Assembly (NCBI RefSeq): GCF_900177275.1 | Contig: NZ_FXAG01000004.1 | Location: 62,001-126,000 of the forward strand | Source of the DNA: Pseudogulbenkiania subflava DSM 22618 | GTDB lineage: Bacteria > Pseudomonadota > Gammaproteobacteria > Burkholderiales > Chromobacteriaceae | Length of the DNA: 64,000 bases | Reading direction: 5' to 3' | Shown here: positions 41,551 to 53,198 of the stretch, in pieces | How positions within the stretch are numbered: the first letter of the stretch is position 1 | How the letters are laid out: each line of letters opens with the position of its first letter | Made by a program: the position numbers and the translations under genes | Notes under the pieces: generated by a model | Database searches by the model: none | Told to the model about the DNA's origin: nothing | What the model saw: the letters and a program-made list of their open reading frames with translations, nothing else

Positions 41551-44415
41551 TTAGAGGGTACGCGCCACTTCGACGATTTCGAACGCTTCCAGCTGGTCGC
41601 CTTCCTGGATATCGTTGAAGTTCTTCAGCATCAGGCCACACTCGTAGCCCTGCTTCACTTCCTTCACATCGTCCTTGAAGCGCTTGAGCGATTCGAGTTC
41701 GCCGGTGTGAACCACCACGTTGTGGCGGATCAGACGGACCATGGAACCGCGCTTCACCAAGCCGTCGGTCACCATACAACCGGCAATGTTGCCGACCTTG
41801 GACACCGGGATCACCTGACGGATTTCCACGGTACCGGTGATCTGTTCCTTCTTCTCCGGCGACAGCATGCCGGACATAGCGGCCTTCACCTCGTCCACCG
41901 CATCGTAAATGATGCTGTAGTAACGGATGTCGACACCTTCGCTTTCGGCCAATTTGCGGGCCGCGGCATCGGAACGGGTGTTGAAGCCGATCACGATGGC
42001 CTTGGAAGCGATCGCCAGGTTGATGTCCGATTCCGAGATGCCACCCACGCCAGAGTGCAAGATGTTGACACGCACTTCGTCGGTGGACAGCTTCTGCAGG
42101 CTCTGCGACAGCGCCTCGTAGGAACCCTGCACGTCGGCCTTGATGATGATGGAGAGGTTCTGCACCTCGCCTTCGGCCATCTGGGCAAACATGTTCTCCA
42201 GCTTGGCAGCCTGCTGCTTGGCCAGACGCACGTCGCGGAACTTGCCCTGACGGAACAGCGCGATTTCGCGCGCCTTCTTCTCGTCGATCAGCACCATGGC
42301 GTCTTCGCCGGCGGCCGGCACGTCGGACAAGCCGAGAATTTCCACCGGAATCGACGGACCGGCTTCATCGATCGCCTTGCCGTTCTCATCGATCATGGCG
42401 CGTACACGGCCGAAGGCGGTGCCGGCCAGTACCACGTCACCCTTCTTCAGGGTACCGGACTGCACCAGCAGCGTCGCTACCGGGCCACGACCCTTGTCGA
42501 GGCGTGCTTCGACGATCACGCCCTTGGCCGGCGACTCGACCGGAGCGGTCAGTTCCAGCACCTCGGCTTGCAGCAGCAAGCCTTCCAGCAGGTCATCGAT
42601 GCCCTGACCGGTCTTGGCCGAGACTTCGACGAACATCGCGTCGCCACCCCAGTCTTCCGGCACCACTTCCTGCGCCACCAGTTCCTGGCGGATACGTTCG
42701 GGGTTGGCGCCCTGCTTGTCGATCTTGTTCACCGCCACCACGATCGGCACACCCGCGGCCTTGGCATGGTGGATGGCTTCGATGGTCTGCGGCATCACGC
42801 CGTCGTCGGCAGCCACCACCAGAATGACGATATCGGTGGCCTTTGCACCACGGGCACGCATGGCGGTAAACGCCTCGTGACCCGGGGTATCGAGGAAGGT
42901 CACCACGCCGCGCGGGGTTTCCACGTGGTAGGCACCGATGTGCTGGGTAATGCCGCCGGCTTCGCCCGCAGCGACCTTGGCACGGCGGATGTAATCCAGC
43001 AGCGAGGTTTTGCCGTGGTCGACGTGACCCATTACGGTCACCACCGGCGGACGCGGCAGGCGCTCCACCTCGGCACCACCCTCGACGTTCTCGAGGAAGG
43101 CATCCGGGTCGTCCATCTGCGCTGCCTTGCCGATATGGCCCATCTCGCCGACCACGATCAGTGCGGTTTCCTGATCCAGCACCTGGTTGATGGTCACCAT
43201 CATACCCATCTTCATCAGGGTCTTGATGACTTCGACGGCCTTGACCGCCATGCGGTGTGCCAGATCGGCCACGGTAATGGTTTCCGGCACCAGCACTTCA
43301 TGCACGATCGGCTCGGTCGGTGCGGTGAAAGCGTGCTGACTGTTGCCGCGCGACTTGCCGCCACGCTTGCTCTTCCAGTCACCGCCGGCATCGCCACCCT
43401 TGACGCGCAGGCCACGGCCTTTCTTGCCGTCGTCCCAGCTGCGCTCGGTGCCACCCTTCTTGCCCTTCTTCGGTGCAGCAGAACCGGGCGCCGGCGCGGC
43501 CGGTGCCGCAGCGCCGGCCCCAGCCTGAGCAGGACGGCCACCGGCCGGAGCCGGGCGCTGACCACCCGCGGCGGGACGCACCCCGGCCGAGCCAGGACGC
43601 TGACCGGCACCGGGCTGCCCACTGCGCGGACCGCGCGCATCCTGCGGGCGGCCATCGACGGAGCGCCCGGCGGCGGGGCGCGCTTCGGCCGGCTTGGCCT
43701 CGACCGGCTTCGGTGCCGGAGGCGGATTTTCCGCCGCCAGCTTGGCGGCCTGACGGCGCTCTTCGCGCTCGATCTTCTCGCGCATCAGCGCTTCCTGACG
43801 AGCGCGGAACGCCAGCTGGCGCTTTTCTTCCGCTTCGCGTGCGGCGATTTCTTCCGGAGACAGGATGGACAGCGGAGCCGGGCGCACCGGGGCTGCCTTG
43901 ACTTCCGGAGCAGCCGGCTCTTGCGGCTTGGCGTCGACCTTCGGCTCCACCTTGGTCTCAACCGCCGGCTTCGGCGCTTCGGGCTTCTGTTCTTCCTTGA
44001 CGTCGACCTTCGCCACCACGGGCTCGGCCTTCGCCTCAACCTTCACCTCGACCTTGGCGGGCTCAACCGGAGCGGCGGCAACCGGAGCAACCTCCGGCTT
44101 GGCAACGGCGACGGCGGCCGCAACCGGCGCCTCCAGCGGGCGCTGCACCACACGCTTCTTGCGGGTTTCCACTCTTACCGTCGAACCGTCAGCGGTACGG
44201 ACCTCGCTGGTCTGCTTGCGGGTCACCGTGATCGGGGTCTCGTTACGGGCACCATGCGAACGCTTCAGGTAGTCCAGGAGCTGGGATTTGTCCCGTTCGG
44301 AGAGGGTGTCATCCAGCGAGCTTTTGCCGACACCGGCGGCACGCAGCTGTTCCAGCAGGCGATCCGGTGTCAAGCCAAGCTCACTGGCAAACTGTTTTAC
44401 ATTCGTCAATACCAT
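41551..44415 (-). CDS. infB: translation initiation factor IF-2
   Basis: GTPase that places initiator tRNA on the 30S subunit and promotes subunit joining. The 954 residues comprise an N-terminal IF2N domain ([20 protein letters not shown]) and a long Ala/Pro/Glu/Lys then Gly/Arg/Pro-rich linker (about 75-370). A second IF2N domain, the G domain with [16 protein letters not shown] and [17 protein letters not shown] and NKIDK, and the C-terminal domains follow. ATG 44415 (MVLTNVKQ) has GGGAAG 5 bases upstream; a start four codons earlier is unlikely. It lies 37 bases after nusA. Confidence 0.97.
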   Translation of the reverse strand: MVLTNVKQFASELGLTPDRLLEQLRAAGVGKSSLDDTLSERDKSQLLDYLKRSHGARNETPITVTRKQTSEVRTADGSTVRVETRKKRVVQRPLEAPVAAAVAVAKPEVAPVAAAPVEPAKVEVKVEAKAEPVVAKVDVKEEQKPEAPKPAVETKVEPKVDAKPQEPAAPEVKAAPVRPAPLSILSPEEIAAREAEEKRQLAFRARQEALMREKIEREERRQAAKLAAENPPPAPKPVEAKPAEARPAAGRSVDGRPQDARGPRSGQPGAGQRPGSAGVRPAAGGQRPAPAGGRPAQAGAGAAAPAAPAPGSAAPKKGKKGGTERSWDDGKKGRGLRVKGGDAGGDWKSKRGGKSRGNSQHAFTAPTEPIVHEVLVPETITVADLAHRMAVKAVEVIKTLMKMGMMVTINQVLDQETALIVVGEMGHIGKAAQMDDPDAFLENVEGGAEVERLPRPPVVTVMGHVDHGKTSLLDYIRRAKVAAGEAGGITQHIGAYHVETPRGVVTFLDTPGHEAFTAMRARGAKATDIVILVVAADDGVMPQTIEAIHHAKAAGVPIVVAVNKIDKQGANPERIRQELVAQEVVPEDWGGDAMFVEVSAKTGQGIDDLLEGLLLQAEVLELTAPVESPAKGVIVEARLDKGRGPVATLLVQSGTLKKGDVVLAGTAFGRVRAMIDENGKAIDEAGPSIPVEILGLSDVPAAGEDAMVLIDEKKAREIALFRQGKFRDVRLAKQQAAKLENMFAQMAEGEVQNLSIIIKADVQGSYEALSQSLQKLSTDEVRVNILHSGVGGISESDINLAIASKAIVIGFNTRSDAAARKLAESEGVDIRYYSIIYDAVDEVKAAMSGMLSPEKKEQITGTVEIRQVIPVSKVGNIAGCMVTDGLVKRGSMVRLIRHNVVVHTGELESLKRFKDDVKEVKQGYECGLMLKNFNDIQEGDQLEAFEIVEVARTL

Positions 44416-44452
44416 GCGTCTTCCCAAATTCCGTCAATAACTTCCCGAAGCC

Positions 44453-45934
44453 TTACTGGGCAAACCAGTGTTCGCGCGCCTTCATGATGATTGCACGTGC
44501 GGCTTCAGCCTCCATACCGGTCATGTCAACGAGATCATCCACGGCAAGGTCGGCGAGTTCGTCGCGGGTGGTCACGCCATTTTCAGCCAACTTACGCACC
44601 AGGTCGGCATCTTCCAGGCCTTCGATGCCCTTCAGATCGTCGGATACGCTTTCCACCTTTTCCTCGGAAGCGATGGCCAGCGTCAAGAGAGCGTCACGAG
44701 CGCGGCTGCGCAATTCATTGACTTGCTCCTCTTCAAAGCCTTCGATCTCGAGCATTTCGGCGATTGGCACATACGCCACTTCTTCAAGGGTGGCGAACCC
44801 CTCTTGCACCAGCGTCATCGCGGTTGCTTCATCGACACCGAGGTGCTTCATGAAGGTTTCGCGCAGCGCGGCGTCTTCTTCCAGATGTTTTTCTTCGGCC
44901 TCGGTCACCGTCATGATGTTGAGGTACCAGCCGGTCAGCTCGGCCGCCAGGCGCACGTTCTGGCCGCTGCGGCCGATCGCCAGCGCCAGCTGCTCCTCGT
45001 CCACCACCACGTCCATGGCGTGGTTGTCCTCATCGATCATGATGCGGTTGACTTCGGCCGGGGACAGCGCGTTGATCACGAACTGCGCCGGTTCCGGTGC
45101 CCACAGCACGATGTCGACGCGCTCGCCGGCCAGCTCCTGGGTCACCGACTGCACACGCGAACCGCGCATGCCGATGCAGGTGCCCTGCGGATCGATGCGC
45201 GGATCGTTGGCCTTGACGGCGATCTTGGCGCGCAGGCCCGGGTCGCGGGCGGCTTCCTTGATCTCCAGGAGGCCCTCTTCGATTTCCGGCACTTCCAGCT
45301 CGAACAGCTTGATCAGGAACTCGCGGGAAGTACGCGACAGCACCAGCTGTGGGCCGCGACCGAGGCGGTCGATGCGCATCAGGTAGGCCTTGACGCGGTC
45401 ACCCACGCGCAGGTTTTCCTTCGGAATCATCTGCTCGCGCGGCAGCACGGCTTCCAGCTTGCCGCACTCGATGATGGCGTTGCCGCGCTCGATACGCTTG
45501 ACGGTACCGCTGACTAGGTGTTCGCGGCGCTGCAGGAACTCGCTCAGGAGTTGCTCTCGCTCGGCGTCGCGAATCTTCTGCAGGATCACCTGCTTGGCGG
45601 CCTGGGCACCGATACGGCCGAATTCGACCGCTTCCATCGGTTCCTCGATGACAGCGCCGACCTCAAGGGACGGATCACGCTCGCGGGCTTCGGCCAGCTC
45701 GATTTCCTTGTCGTCGAATTCGAGCATGTCGTCTTCGACCACGGTCCAGCGGCGGAAAGTATGGTACTGCCCGGTATGACGATCGATCTCGACACGGATA
45801 TCGACGTCATCCTGATTGAATTTCTTTTTGGTAGCAGACGCCAGCGCCAATTCCAGCGCCGTAAAAACCACGTCCTTGCTGACGCTCTTCTCGCTCGCCA
45901 GGGCATCAACCAGCAACAAAATCTCGCGACTCAT
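44453..45934 (-). CDS. nusA: transcription termination/antitermination factor NusA
   Basis: Binds RNA polymerase and modulates pausing, termination and antitermination. The 493 residues have an N-terminal polymerase-binding domain, S1 domain ([17 protein letters not shown]), two KH domains ([39 protein letters not shown]) and two acidic C-terminal repeats (about 365-490). This is the long proteobacterial form. ATG 45934 begins [18 protein letters not shown]. Confidence 0.97.
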   Translation of the reverse strand: MSREILLLVDALASEKSVSKDVVFTALELALASATKKKFNQDDVDIRVEIDRHTGQYHTFRRWTVVEDDMLEFDDKEIELAEARERDPSLEVGAVIEEPMEAVEFGRIGAQAAKQVILQKIRDAEREQLLSEFLQRREHLVSGTVKRIERGNAIIECGKLEAVLPREQMIPKENLRVGDRVKAYLMRIDRLGRGPQLVLSRTSREFLIKLFELEVPEIEEGLLEIKEAARDPGLRAKIAVKANDPRIDPQGTCIGMRGSRVQSVTQELAGERVDIVLWAPEPAQFVINALSPAEVNRIMIDEDNHAMDVVVDEEQLALAIGRSGQNVRLAAELTGWYLNIMTVTEAEEKHLEEDAALRETFMKHLGVDEATAMTLVQEGFATLEEVAYVPIAEMLEIEGFEEEQVNELRSRARDALLTLAIASEEKVESVSDDLKGIEGLEDADLVRKLAENGVTTRDELADLAVDDLVDMTGMEAEAARAIIMKAREHWFAQ

Positions 45935-45982
45935 GCAATCCTCCGAATTTTCTTCATTCCCGTGGGGTCGACCCCGCCCAGA

Positions 45983-46408
45983 TCAGAACTCAGGATCAAG
46001 CCTGGCCTTGTCGATGATGGCGAGCGGAATGGCCACGGTCCGGCCCTCGAACTCCAGCTGTACTGCGCCATCCACGACGCCAGCCAGACGACCGGAAAAT
46101 TTCTTTTGCTGTTCAATGGGCATGCGGGTCTTGATCTTGGCCCGCTGCCCGGAGAAGCGTACGAAGTCCGACTCTTTCTTGAGCGGACGATCCAGCCCCG
46201 GAGACGACACTTCCAGCCGCTCGTAATCTATGTTTTCGACCATGAAGAGGCGCGTCAGGTGGTTACTCACCAACACGCAGTCTTCCACGGTGATTCCACC
46301 GGGTTTGTCGAGAAACACCCTGAAACCGCCCCCAGGGGTCAATTCGAAGTCCACCAGCTCGTAACCCAGACCCGGCAGCGTGTTCTCCAGCAGCAAACGT
46401 ACATCCAT
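45983..46408 (-). CDS. rimP: ribosome maturation factor RimP
   Basis: 30S maturation factor. The 141 residues have [35 protein letters not shown] and [24 protein letters not shown] 46408 ([11 protein letters not shown]) is supported by homology; a longer frame upstream runs through the terminator and leader and is not conserved. It is the first gene of the large translation operon. An intrinsic terminator ends only 16 bases before the start codon. Confidence 0.95.
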   Translation of the reverse strand: MDVRLLLENTLPGLGYELVDFELTPGGGFRVFLDKPGGITVEDCVLVSNHLTRLFMVENIDYERLEVSSPGLDRPLKKESDFVRFSGQRAKIKTRMPIEQQKKFSGRLAGVVDGAVQLEFEGRTVAIPLAIIDKARLDPEF

Positions 46409-46424
46409 TGCTTTTTCCACAAAT

Positions 46425-46446
46425 AAAAAATGGGCGAAACGCCCAT
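46425..46446 (-). terminator. attenuator-like terminator in the rimP leader
   Basis: In leftward RNA: ATGGGC (46446-46441), five-base loop, GCCCAT (46435-46430), then a U tract continuing to 46425. It ends 16 bases upstream of the rimP ATG. A possible -10 TACAAT (46467-46462) lies shortly upstream, so transcripts would meet the terminator almost at once. Confidence 0.7.
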
Positions 46447-46580
46447 CCCTAACCGTCGGGATTGTAATACATTTCTCCCCGAAAGGAAATCCCGGCGACA
46501 AGCCTGCGCCGGCTACCCGCGAATGGAGCACGGGCGTCTTTACGATATGATCGGGCTTCCTGTACATTGGCGAGCAAATA

Positions 46581-46592
46581 AAACGATCGTTT
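46581..46592. promoter_or_regulatory. PsrA-like operator upstream of fadD
   Basis: The 12-base palindrome AAACGATCGTTT fits AAAC-N4-GTTT, the pattern reported for the TetR-family fatty-acid regulator PsrA, and is followed by G as in that consensus. It lies about 100 bases upstream of fadD in an A/T-rich stretch. Assignment to PsrA is from memory. Confidence 0.5.
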
Positions 46593-46692
46593 GTTTATGA
46601 CAAGCAGCGACCGCTGACCTAATAACAAAAGACGCTCGGCAAAAAGACTTGAGGCGAGGCGTCCCGAATCAAGCACGATGGAGAAACACAGC

Positions 46693-48372
46693 ATGGAAAA
46701 ACTCTGGCTCAAGAATTACCAGCCCGGCGTCGAGCACGACATCGATATCGACAGTTTCCGATCGATCGATGAGGTGTTCGAGCGGTCTGTCGCCAAGTTT
46801 CGCAGCCGCCCCGCCATGGCCAATATGGGGAAGGTGCTGAGTTACGGGGACCTCAACCAGCACGTCGCCGAGTTCGCCTCGTTCCTGCAGCATCGCCTCG
46901 GCCTCAAGCGAGGCGACCGTGTCGCCCTGATGATGCCCAACCTGCTGCAATATCCGATCGGCGTGTTCGGCACCCTGCGCGCCGGGCTGACCGTGGTCAA
47001 CGTCAACCCGCTCTACACGCCGCGCGAACTGGAACACCAGCTCAACGACTCCGGCGCCGAGACCATCGTGATCCTGGAGAACTTCGCCAGCGTACTCGAG
47101 GAGGTCATCGCCCGCACCCGGATCAAGCATGTGATCGTGGCGTCGATCGGCGACATGCTGGACTTTCCGAAATCCGCCATCGTCAACTTCGTCATTCGCA
47201 AGATCAAGAAGATGGTGCCGGCGTGGAACCTGCCCGGCCATATCCGCTTTCCGGCGGCACTGGCCGAAGGACGCCGCCAGGCGCCGGAACCGGTCGACCT
47301 CAACCACGATGACATCGCCTTTCTGCAATACACCGGCGGCACCACCGGGGTGGCCAAGGGGGCGATGCTGAGCCACGGCAACATCGTCGCCAACATGCTG
47401 CAGGCGGGAGCCTGGATCAGGCCGGTCATTCACGAGGGGCAGGAGGTCATCGTCACCGCCCTGCCGCTCTACCACATCTTCTCGCTGACCGCGAACCTGA
47501 TGACGTTCACCGAGGTGGGCGCGCTGAACGTGCTGATCACCAATCCGCGCGACATCGCCGGCTTCATCAAGGAGATGAAGAACTACAAGGTGACGGCCAT
47601 CACCGGGGTCAACACCCTATTCAACGCCCTGCTGAATCATCCCGACTTCAAGACCGTCGATTTTTCGACCTGGCGCCTGACGCTGGGCGGCGGCATGGCA
47701 GTGCAGAAGGCGGTGGCGGACAAGTGGAAGCAGGTCACCGGTGTCACGCTGGTGGAAGCCTACGGCCTGACCGAAACCTCGCCGGCCGCCTGCATCAACC
47801 CGCTCAACCTGAAGGAATACAACGGCAGCATCGGCCTGCCGGTGTCGTCGACCGAGATCCAGGTTCGCGATGCCGAGGGGCGCGAGTTGCCGGTCGGCGA
47901 AGCCGGCGAACTGTTCATCCGCGGCCCGCAGGTGATGAAAGGCTACTGGCAGCGCCCGGACGAGACCGCCAAGGTGATCGGCGTCGACGGGTTCCTCGCC
48001 ACCGGGGACATGGCGATGGTGACACCGGGCGGATTCGTCAAGCTGGTGGACCGCAAGAAGGACATGATTCTGGTGTCCGGCTTCAACGTCTACCCCAACG
48101 AGATCGAGGACGTGGTGGCGATGCACCCCGGCGTGCTGGAGGTGGCGTGCATCGGGGTGCCGGACGAGAAGTCGGGCGAGGTGGTCAAGGTGTTCGTGAC
48201 GCGCAAGGACCCCACACTCACCGAACGGGACATCATCGAGCATTGCCGCAAGAACCTGACCGGCTACAAGGTGCCGCGCCACGTCGAATTCCGCAACGAG
48301 CTGCCCAAGACCAACGTCGGCAAGATACTGCGCCGCGCGCTGCGCGACCAGGAGCTGGCCAAGTCTCCTTGA
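46693..48372 (+). CDS. fadD: long-chain fatty-acid-CoA ligase
   Basis: Activates imported fatty acids to acyl-CoA using ATP, at the inner face of the membrane. The 559 residues (E. coli FadD 561) have the ATP loop LQYTGGTTGVAKGAMLSHGN, VEAYGLTETSPAAC, DRKKDMILVSGFNVYPNEIE and the catalytic lysine near GKILRRALRD. ATG 46693 (MEKLWLKNY) aligns with the family start and has GGAG 9 bases upstream; ATG 46678 lacks a ribosome site. It is monocistronic, closed by the terminator 48393-48421. Confidence 0.93.
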   Translation: MEKLWLKNYQPGVEHDIDIDSFRSIDEVFERSVAKFRSRPAMANMGKVLSYGDLNQHVAEFASFLQHRLGLKRGDRVALMMPNLLQYPIGVFGTLRAGLTVVNVNPLYTPRELEHQLNDSGAETIVILENFASVLEEVIARTRIKHVIVASIGDMLDFPKSAIVNFVIRKIKKMVPAWNLPGHIRFPAALAEGRRQAPEPVDLNHDDIAFLQYTGGTTGVAKGAMLSHGNIVANMLQAGAWIRPVIHEGQEVIVTALPLYHIFSLTANLMTFTEVGALNVLITNPRDIAGFIKEMKNYKVTAITGVNTLFNALLNHPDFKTVDFSTWRLTLGGGMAVQKAVADKWKQVTGVTLVEAYGLTETSPAACINPLNLKEYNGSIGLPVSSTEIQVRDAEGRELPVGEAGELFIRGPQVMKGYWQRPDETAKVIGVDGFLATGDMAMVTPGGFVKLVDRKKDMILVSGFNVYPNEIEDVVAMHPGVLEVACIGVPDEKSGEVVKVFVTRKDPTLTERDIIEHCRKNLTGYKVPRHVEFRNELPKTNVGKILRRALRDQELAKSP

Positions 48373-48392
48373 AAAAGCGCCCGGCATGCGGC

Positions 48393-48421
48393 AAAGAAAC
48401 CCGCTTCAAGCGGGTTTCTTT
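48393..48421. terminator. intrinsic terminator of fadD
   Basis: A perfect 13-base stem AAAGAAACCCGCT (48393-48405) with 48409-48421 around TCA, ending in TTTCTTT; 20 bases after the fadD stop. Confidence 0.88.
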
Positions 48422-48474
48422 ATGCCATTTACGGCTACACTTGCACAAAAGCCATGCCCAGCAGGAGCCGAATC

Positions 48475-51118
<2,644 letters not shown>

Positions 51119-51146
51119 GCCCCTGCCCCGGCTCCTGAGTGGTGCG

Positions 51147-51174
51147 TCGGCAGGCCTGGTGTCTGCCGATTTTT
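51147..51174 (+). terminator. intrinsic terminator of dapE
   Basis: The seven-base stem TCGGCAG (51147-51153) with 51163-51169, then five T residues (51170-51174), 29 bases after the dapE stop. Confidence 0.75.
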
Positions 51175-51274
51175 CTTGCCCGGGCGGAGCGGGGATATCT
51201 TTAGAAAAAGAACCGCAGCGGAACGTTTCCTCTTACCAACTGACTTCGACAACAACAACAAGGACATCCGGCTC

Positions 51275-51907
51275 ATGAAAGAACTGGAAATCGCCAAGAT
51301 ATTCATTTCGCTGCTGGTGCTGGTCAACCCGCTCGGCGCGATTCCGCTGTTCATCAGCCTGACGCCGAACGCGAGCCAGATCGAACGGCGCAAGATCGCC
51401 AAGATTTCGTCCACCTCGGTGGCGGTGGTGATCATCACCTCGGCACTGATCGGCGAGAGCCTGCTGAAATTTCTCGGCATCAGCATCGGCTCGTTCCAGG
51501 TCGGCGGCGGCCTGTTGGTGATGATGATCGCGCTGGCGCTGATGAACGCCAAGCCCAACCCCACCAAGACCAGCGATGAAGAGCGCGTGGAAGCGGAGTT
51601 GCGTACCAATATCGCAGTGGTGCCGATGGCCATGCCGCTACTGACCGGGCCGGGCACCATCTCCACCGTGATCATCTACAGCACCACGGCGCATAGCTGG
51701 GTGTCGGTCAGCTACCTGATCGTCAGCGGCCTGTTGATCGCGCTGTCCTGCTACGCCGCGATGGCGATGGCCACGCCGATCAGCCGCTGGCTGGGCCAGA
51801 CCGGCATCAACATCGTCAACCGGGTGATGGGCATGATCCTGGCGGCGGTGTCGGTGGAGATCATCGTGGACGGGCTGTACCGGCTGTTTCCGCAGCTGAG
51901 CCACTAG
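51275..51907 (+). CDS. marC: MarC family membrane protein
   Basis: An integral membrane protein of 210 residues with six hydrophobic helices and the family stretches ISLLVLVNPLGAIPLFISLT and VVPMAMPLLTGPGTISTVII. Despite its name the family is not a proven drug exporter; function is unknown. ATG 51275 (MKELEIAKIFISLL) has AAGGA about 10 bases upstream; the longer frame from 51176 is not conserved. It is convergent with recR, with the inverted-repeat terminator 51926-51974 between them. Confidence 0.88.
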   Translation: MKELEIAKIFISLLVLVNPLGAIPLFISLTPNASQIERRKIAKISSTSVAVVIITSALIGESLLKFLGISIGSFQVGGGLLVMMIALALMNAKPNPTKTSDEERVEAELRTNIAVVPMAMPLLTGPGTISTVIIYSTTAHSWVSVSYLIVSGLLIALSCYAAMAMATPISRWLGQTGINIVNRVMGMILAAVSVEIIVDGLYRLFPQLSH

Positions 51908-51925
51908 CCTGCCGAGCATCACGGC

Positions 51926-51974
51926 AAAAAAGGTTGGCCGAAGGCACGCGCAGTGCGCCTTCGGCCAACCTTTT
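51926..51974. repeat. inverted pair of the 14-base word forming a marC/recR terminator
   Basis: AAGGTTGGCCGAAG at 51930-51943 and its complement at 51959-51972 form a perfect stem of 18 bases when the flanks AA and GC are included. The A run (51926-51931) lies on one side and TTTT on the other. It should terminate both convergent genes. Confidence 0.8.
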
Positions 51975-52005
51975 GTCCCTTGCGCGGCATCGTACCGCCC
52001 CCGGA

Positions 52006-52605
52006 TTACCCCAGCTGGCGCCGCTCGTACAGCGCCTGCGCCAGCGTGCCCGGGTCGACGTACTCCAGCTCGCCGCCCACTGGCATGCCGCGCGCGATGC
52101 GGCTGACCGCCAGGCCCCGGTCCTTCAGCAGCTCGGCGATCATGTGTGCCGTCACCTCGCCCTCGGCGGTGAAGTTGGTGGCGATGATCACCTCCTCCAC
52201 CACGCCGTCGAGGGCACGCACCATCAGCTTGTCGAGGTTGACGTCCTTGGGACCGATGCCGTCGATCGGCGACAGCCTCCCCATCAGCACGAAGTACAGG
52301 CCGTCGTAGCAACGTGCCTGCTCCAGCATCAGGAGGTCGGCCGGCATTTCCACGATGCACAGCTGGTGCTGGTTGCGCGCCGGATTGGCGCACAGATTGC
52401 ACAAGGGCGTCTCGCTGAAGGTGTTGCAACGCTCGCAGTGGGTCAGGTTGGCCAGCGCCCGGTCGAGCGAGCGCGCGAGGCGGTCGGCCCCGGCCTGATC
52501 GCGCTGCAGCAAGTGGAACGCCATGCGCTGGGCCGACTTGGGGCCGACACCGGGCAGCACCTTGAGCGCGGAAATCAACTGGTCGAGCGAGGGGGGATTT
52601 TTCAT
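52006..52605 (-). CDS. recR: recombination mediator RecR
   Basis: Ring-forming DNA-binding protein that with RecO loads RecA on gaps. The 199 residues have helix-hairpin-helix [20 protein letters not shown] (9-28), a C4 zinc finger ([16 protein letters not shown]) and a Toprim domain. ATG 52605 ([11 protein letters not shown]) matches family starts. It is 251 bases from ybaB, with another inverted-repeat terminator between them, so it probably has its own promoter, unlike the usual dnaX-ybaB-recR operon. Confidence 0.95.
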   Translation of the reverse strand: MKNPPSLDQLISALKVLPGVGPKSAQRMAFHLLQRDQAGADRLARSLDRALANLTHCERCNTFSETPLCNLCANPARNQHQLCIVEMPADLLMLEQARCYDGLYFVLMGRLSPIDGIGPKDVNLDKLMVRALDGVVEEVIIATNFTAEGEVTAHMIAELLKDRGLAVSRIARGMPVGGELEYVDPGTLAQALYERRQLG

Positions 52606-52624
52606 CGGGTACGCGGCAAAAGGG

Positions 52625-52661
52625 AAAAAGGTTGGCCGAAGCCTGGGCTTCGGCCAACCTT
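52625..52661. repeat. inverted pair of the 14-base word upstream of recR
   Basis: AAGGTTGGCCGAAGCC (52628-52643) and its exact complement (52646-52661) form a perfect 16-base stem with a two-base loop. Five U residues follow leftward (52629-52625). It is a terminator for leftward transcription from dnaX-ybaB, ending 20 bases before the recR start. Confidence 0.8.
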
Positions 52662-52856
52662 GGAACCAGCTGGCAATCTTGCTACGCAGCACGGACCGGA
52701 ACGCATGAGCTGCTCTGCGCGCACGACTCTCCGCCGGAGAATCGCCCGGTCATGATCCTCATGGACGCCATGCCTATTCCGGTTTTTGTGCTGCGCTTCA
52801 CCCGCCGGGGGCGGGCGCAGCAGATCGAGAGCCGGTTCTCAGAAAGGCAACGGGAA
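52662..52856. other. gap between the recR-proximal repeat and ybaB
   Basis: No gene. A GC-rich hairpin CTGCG/CGCAG plus CCCGC/GCGGG (52791-52820) lies in the middle, without a U tract. If recR has its own promoter it must be here, but it would then have to read through the 52625-52661 terminator. Confidence 0.35.
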
Positions 52857-53195
52857 TCAGAACGGCAGCTTCATGCCCGGCGGCAGGTTGAGGCCGGCGG
52901 TGAAACCAGACATCTTATCCTGGGTGGTGCTTTCCACCTTGCGTACCGCGTCGTTGACGGCGGCGGCGATCAGGTCTTCCAGCATTTCCTTGTCGTCCTT
53001 GGCGTCTTCCAGCAGGCTGTCGTCGATCGCCACGCGCTTGACGTCATGCTGGCAGGTCATCACCACCTTGACCAGGCCGGCGCCGGACTGGCCTTCGACC
53101 TCGACCTTGCCCAGCTCTTCCTGGGCCTTCTTCATGTTTTCCTGCATCTGCTGGGCCTGCTTCATCAGGCCCGCGATACCACCTTTTCCGAACAT
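52857..53195 (-). CDS. ybaB: YbaB/EbfC family nucleoid-associated protein
   Basis: A small DNA-binding dimer, 112 residues: [57 protein letters not shown] and a C-terminal Gly/Pro tail, all standard for the family. ATG 53195 is three bases after the dnaX stop, and its AGGAG spans the end of dnaX. Confidence 0.95.
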   Translation of the reverse strand: MFGKGGIAGLMKQAQQMQENMKKAQEELGKVEVEGQSGAGLVKVVMTCQHDVKRVAIDDSLLEDAKDDKEMLEDLIAAAVNDAVRKVESTTQDKMSGFTAGLNLPPGMKLPF

Positions 53196-53198
53196 GGG

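Noticed and set aside
41707-44487. Rightward open frame of 926 codons opposite infB
   Set aside because: Antisense of infB; no recognisable domain.
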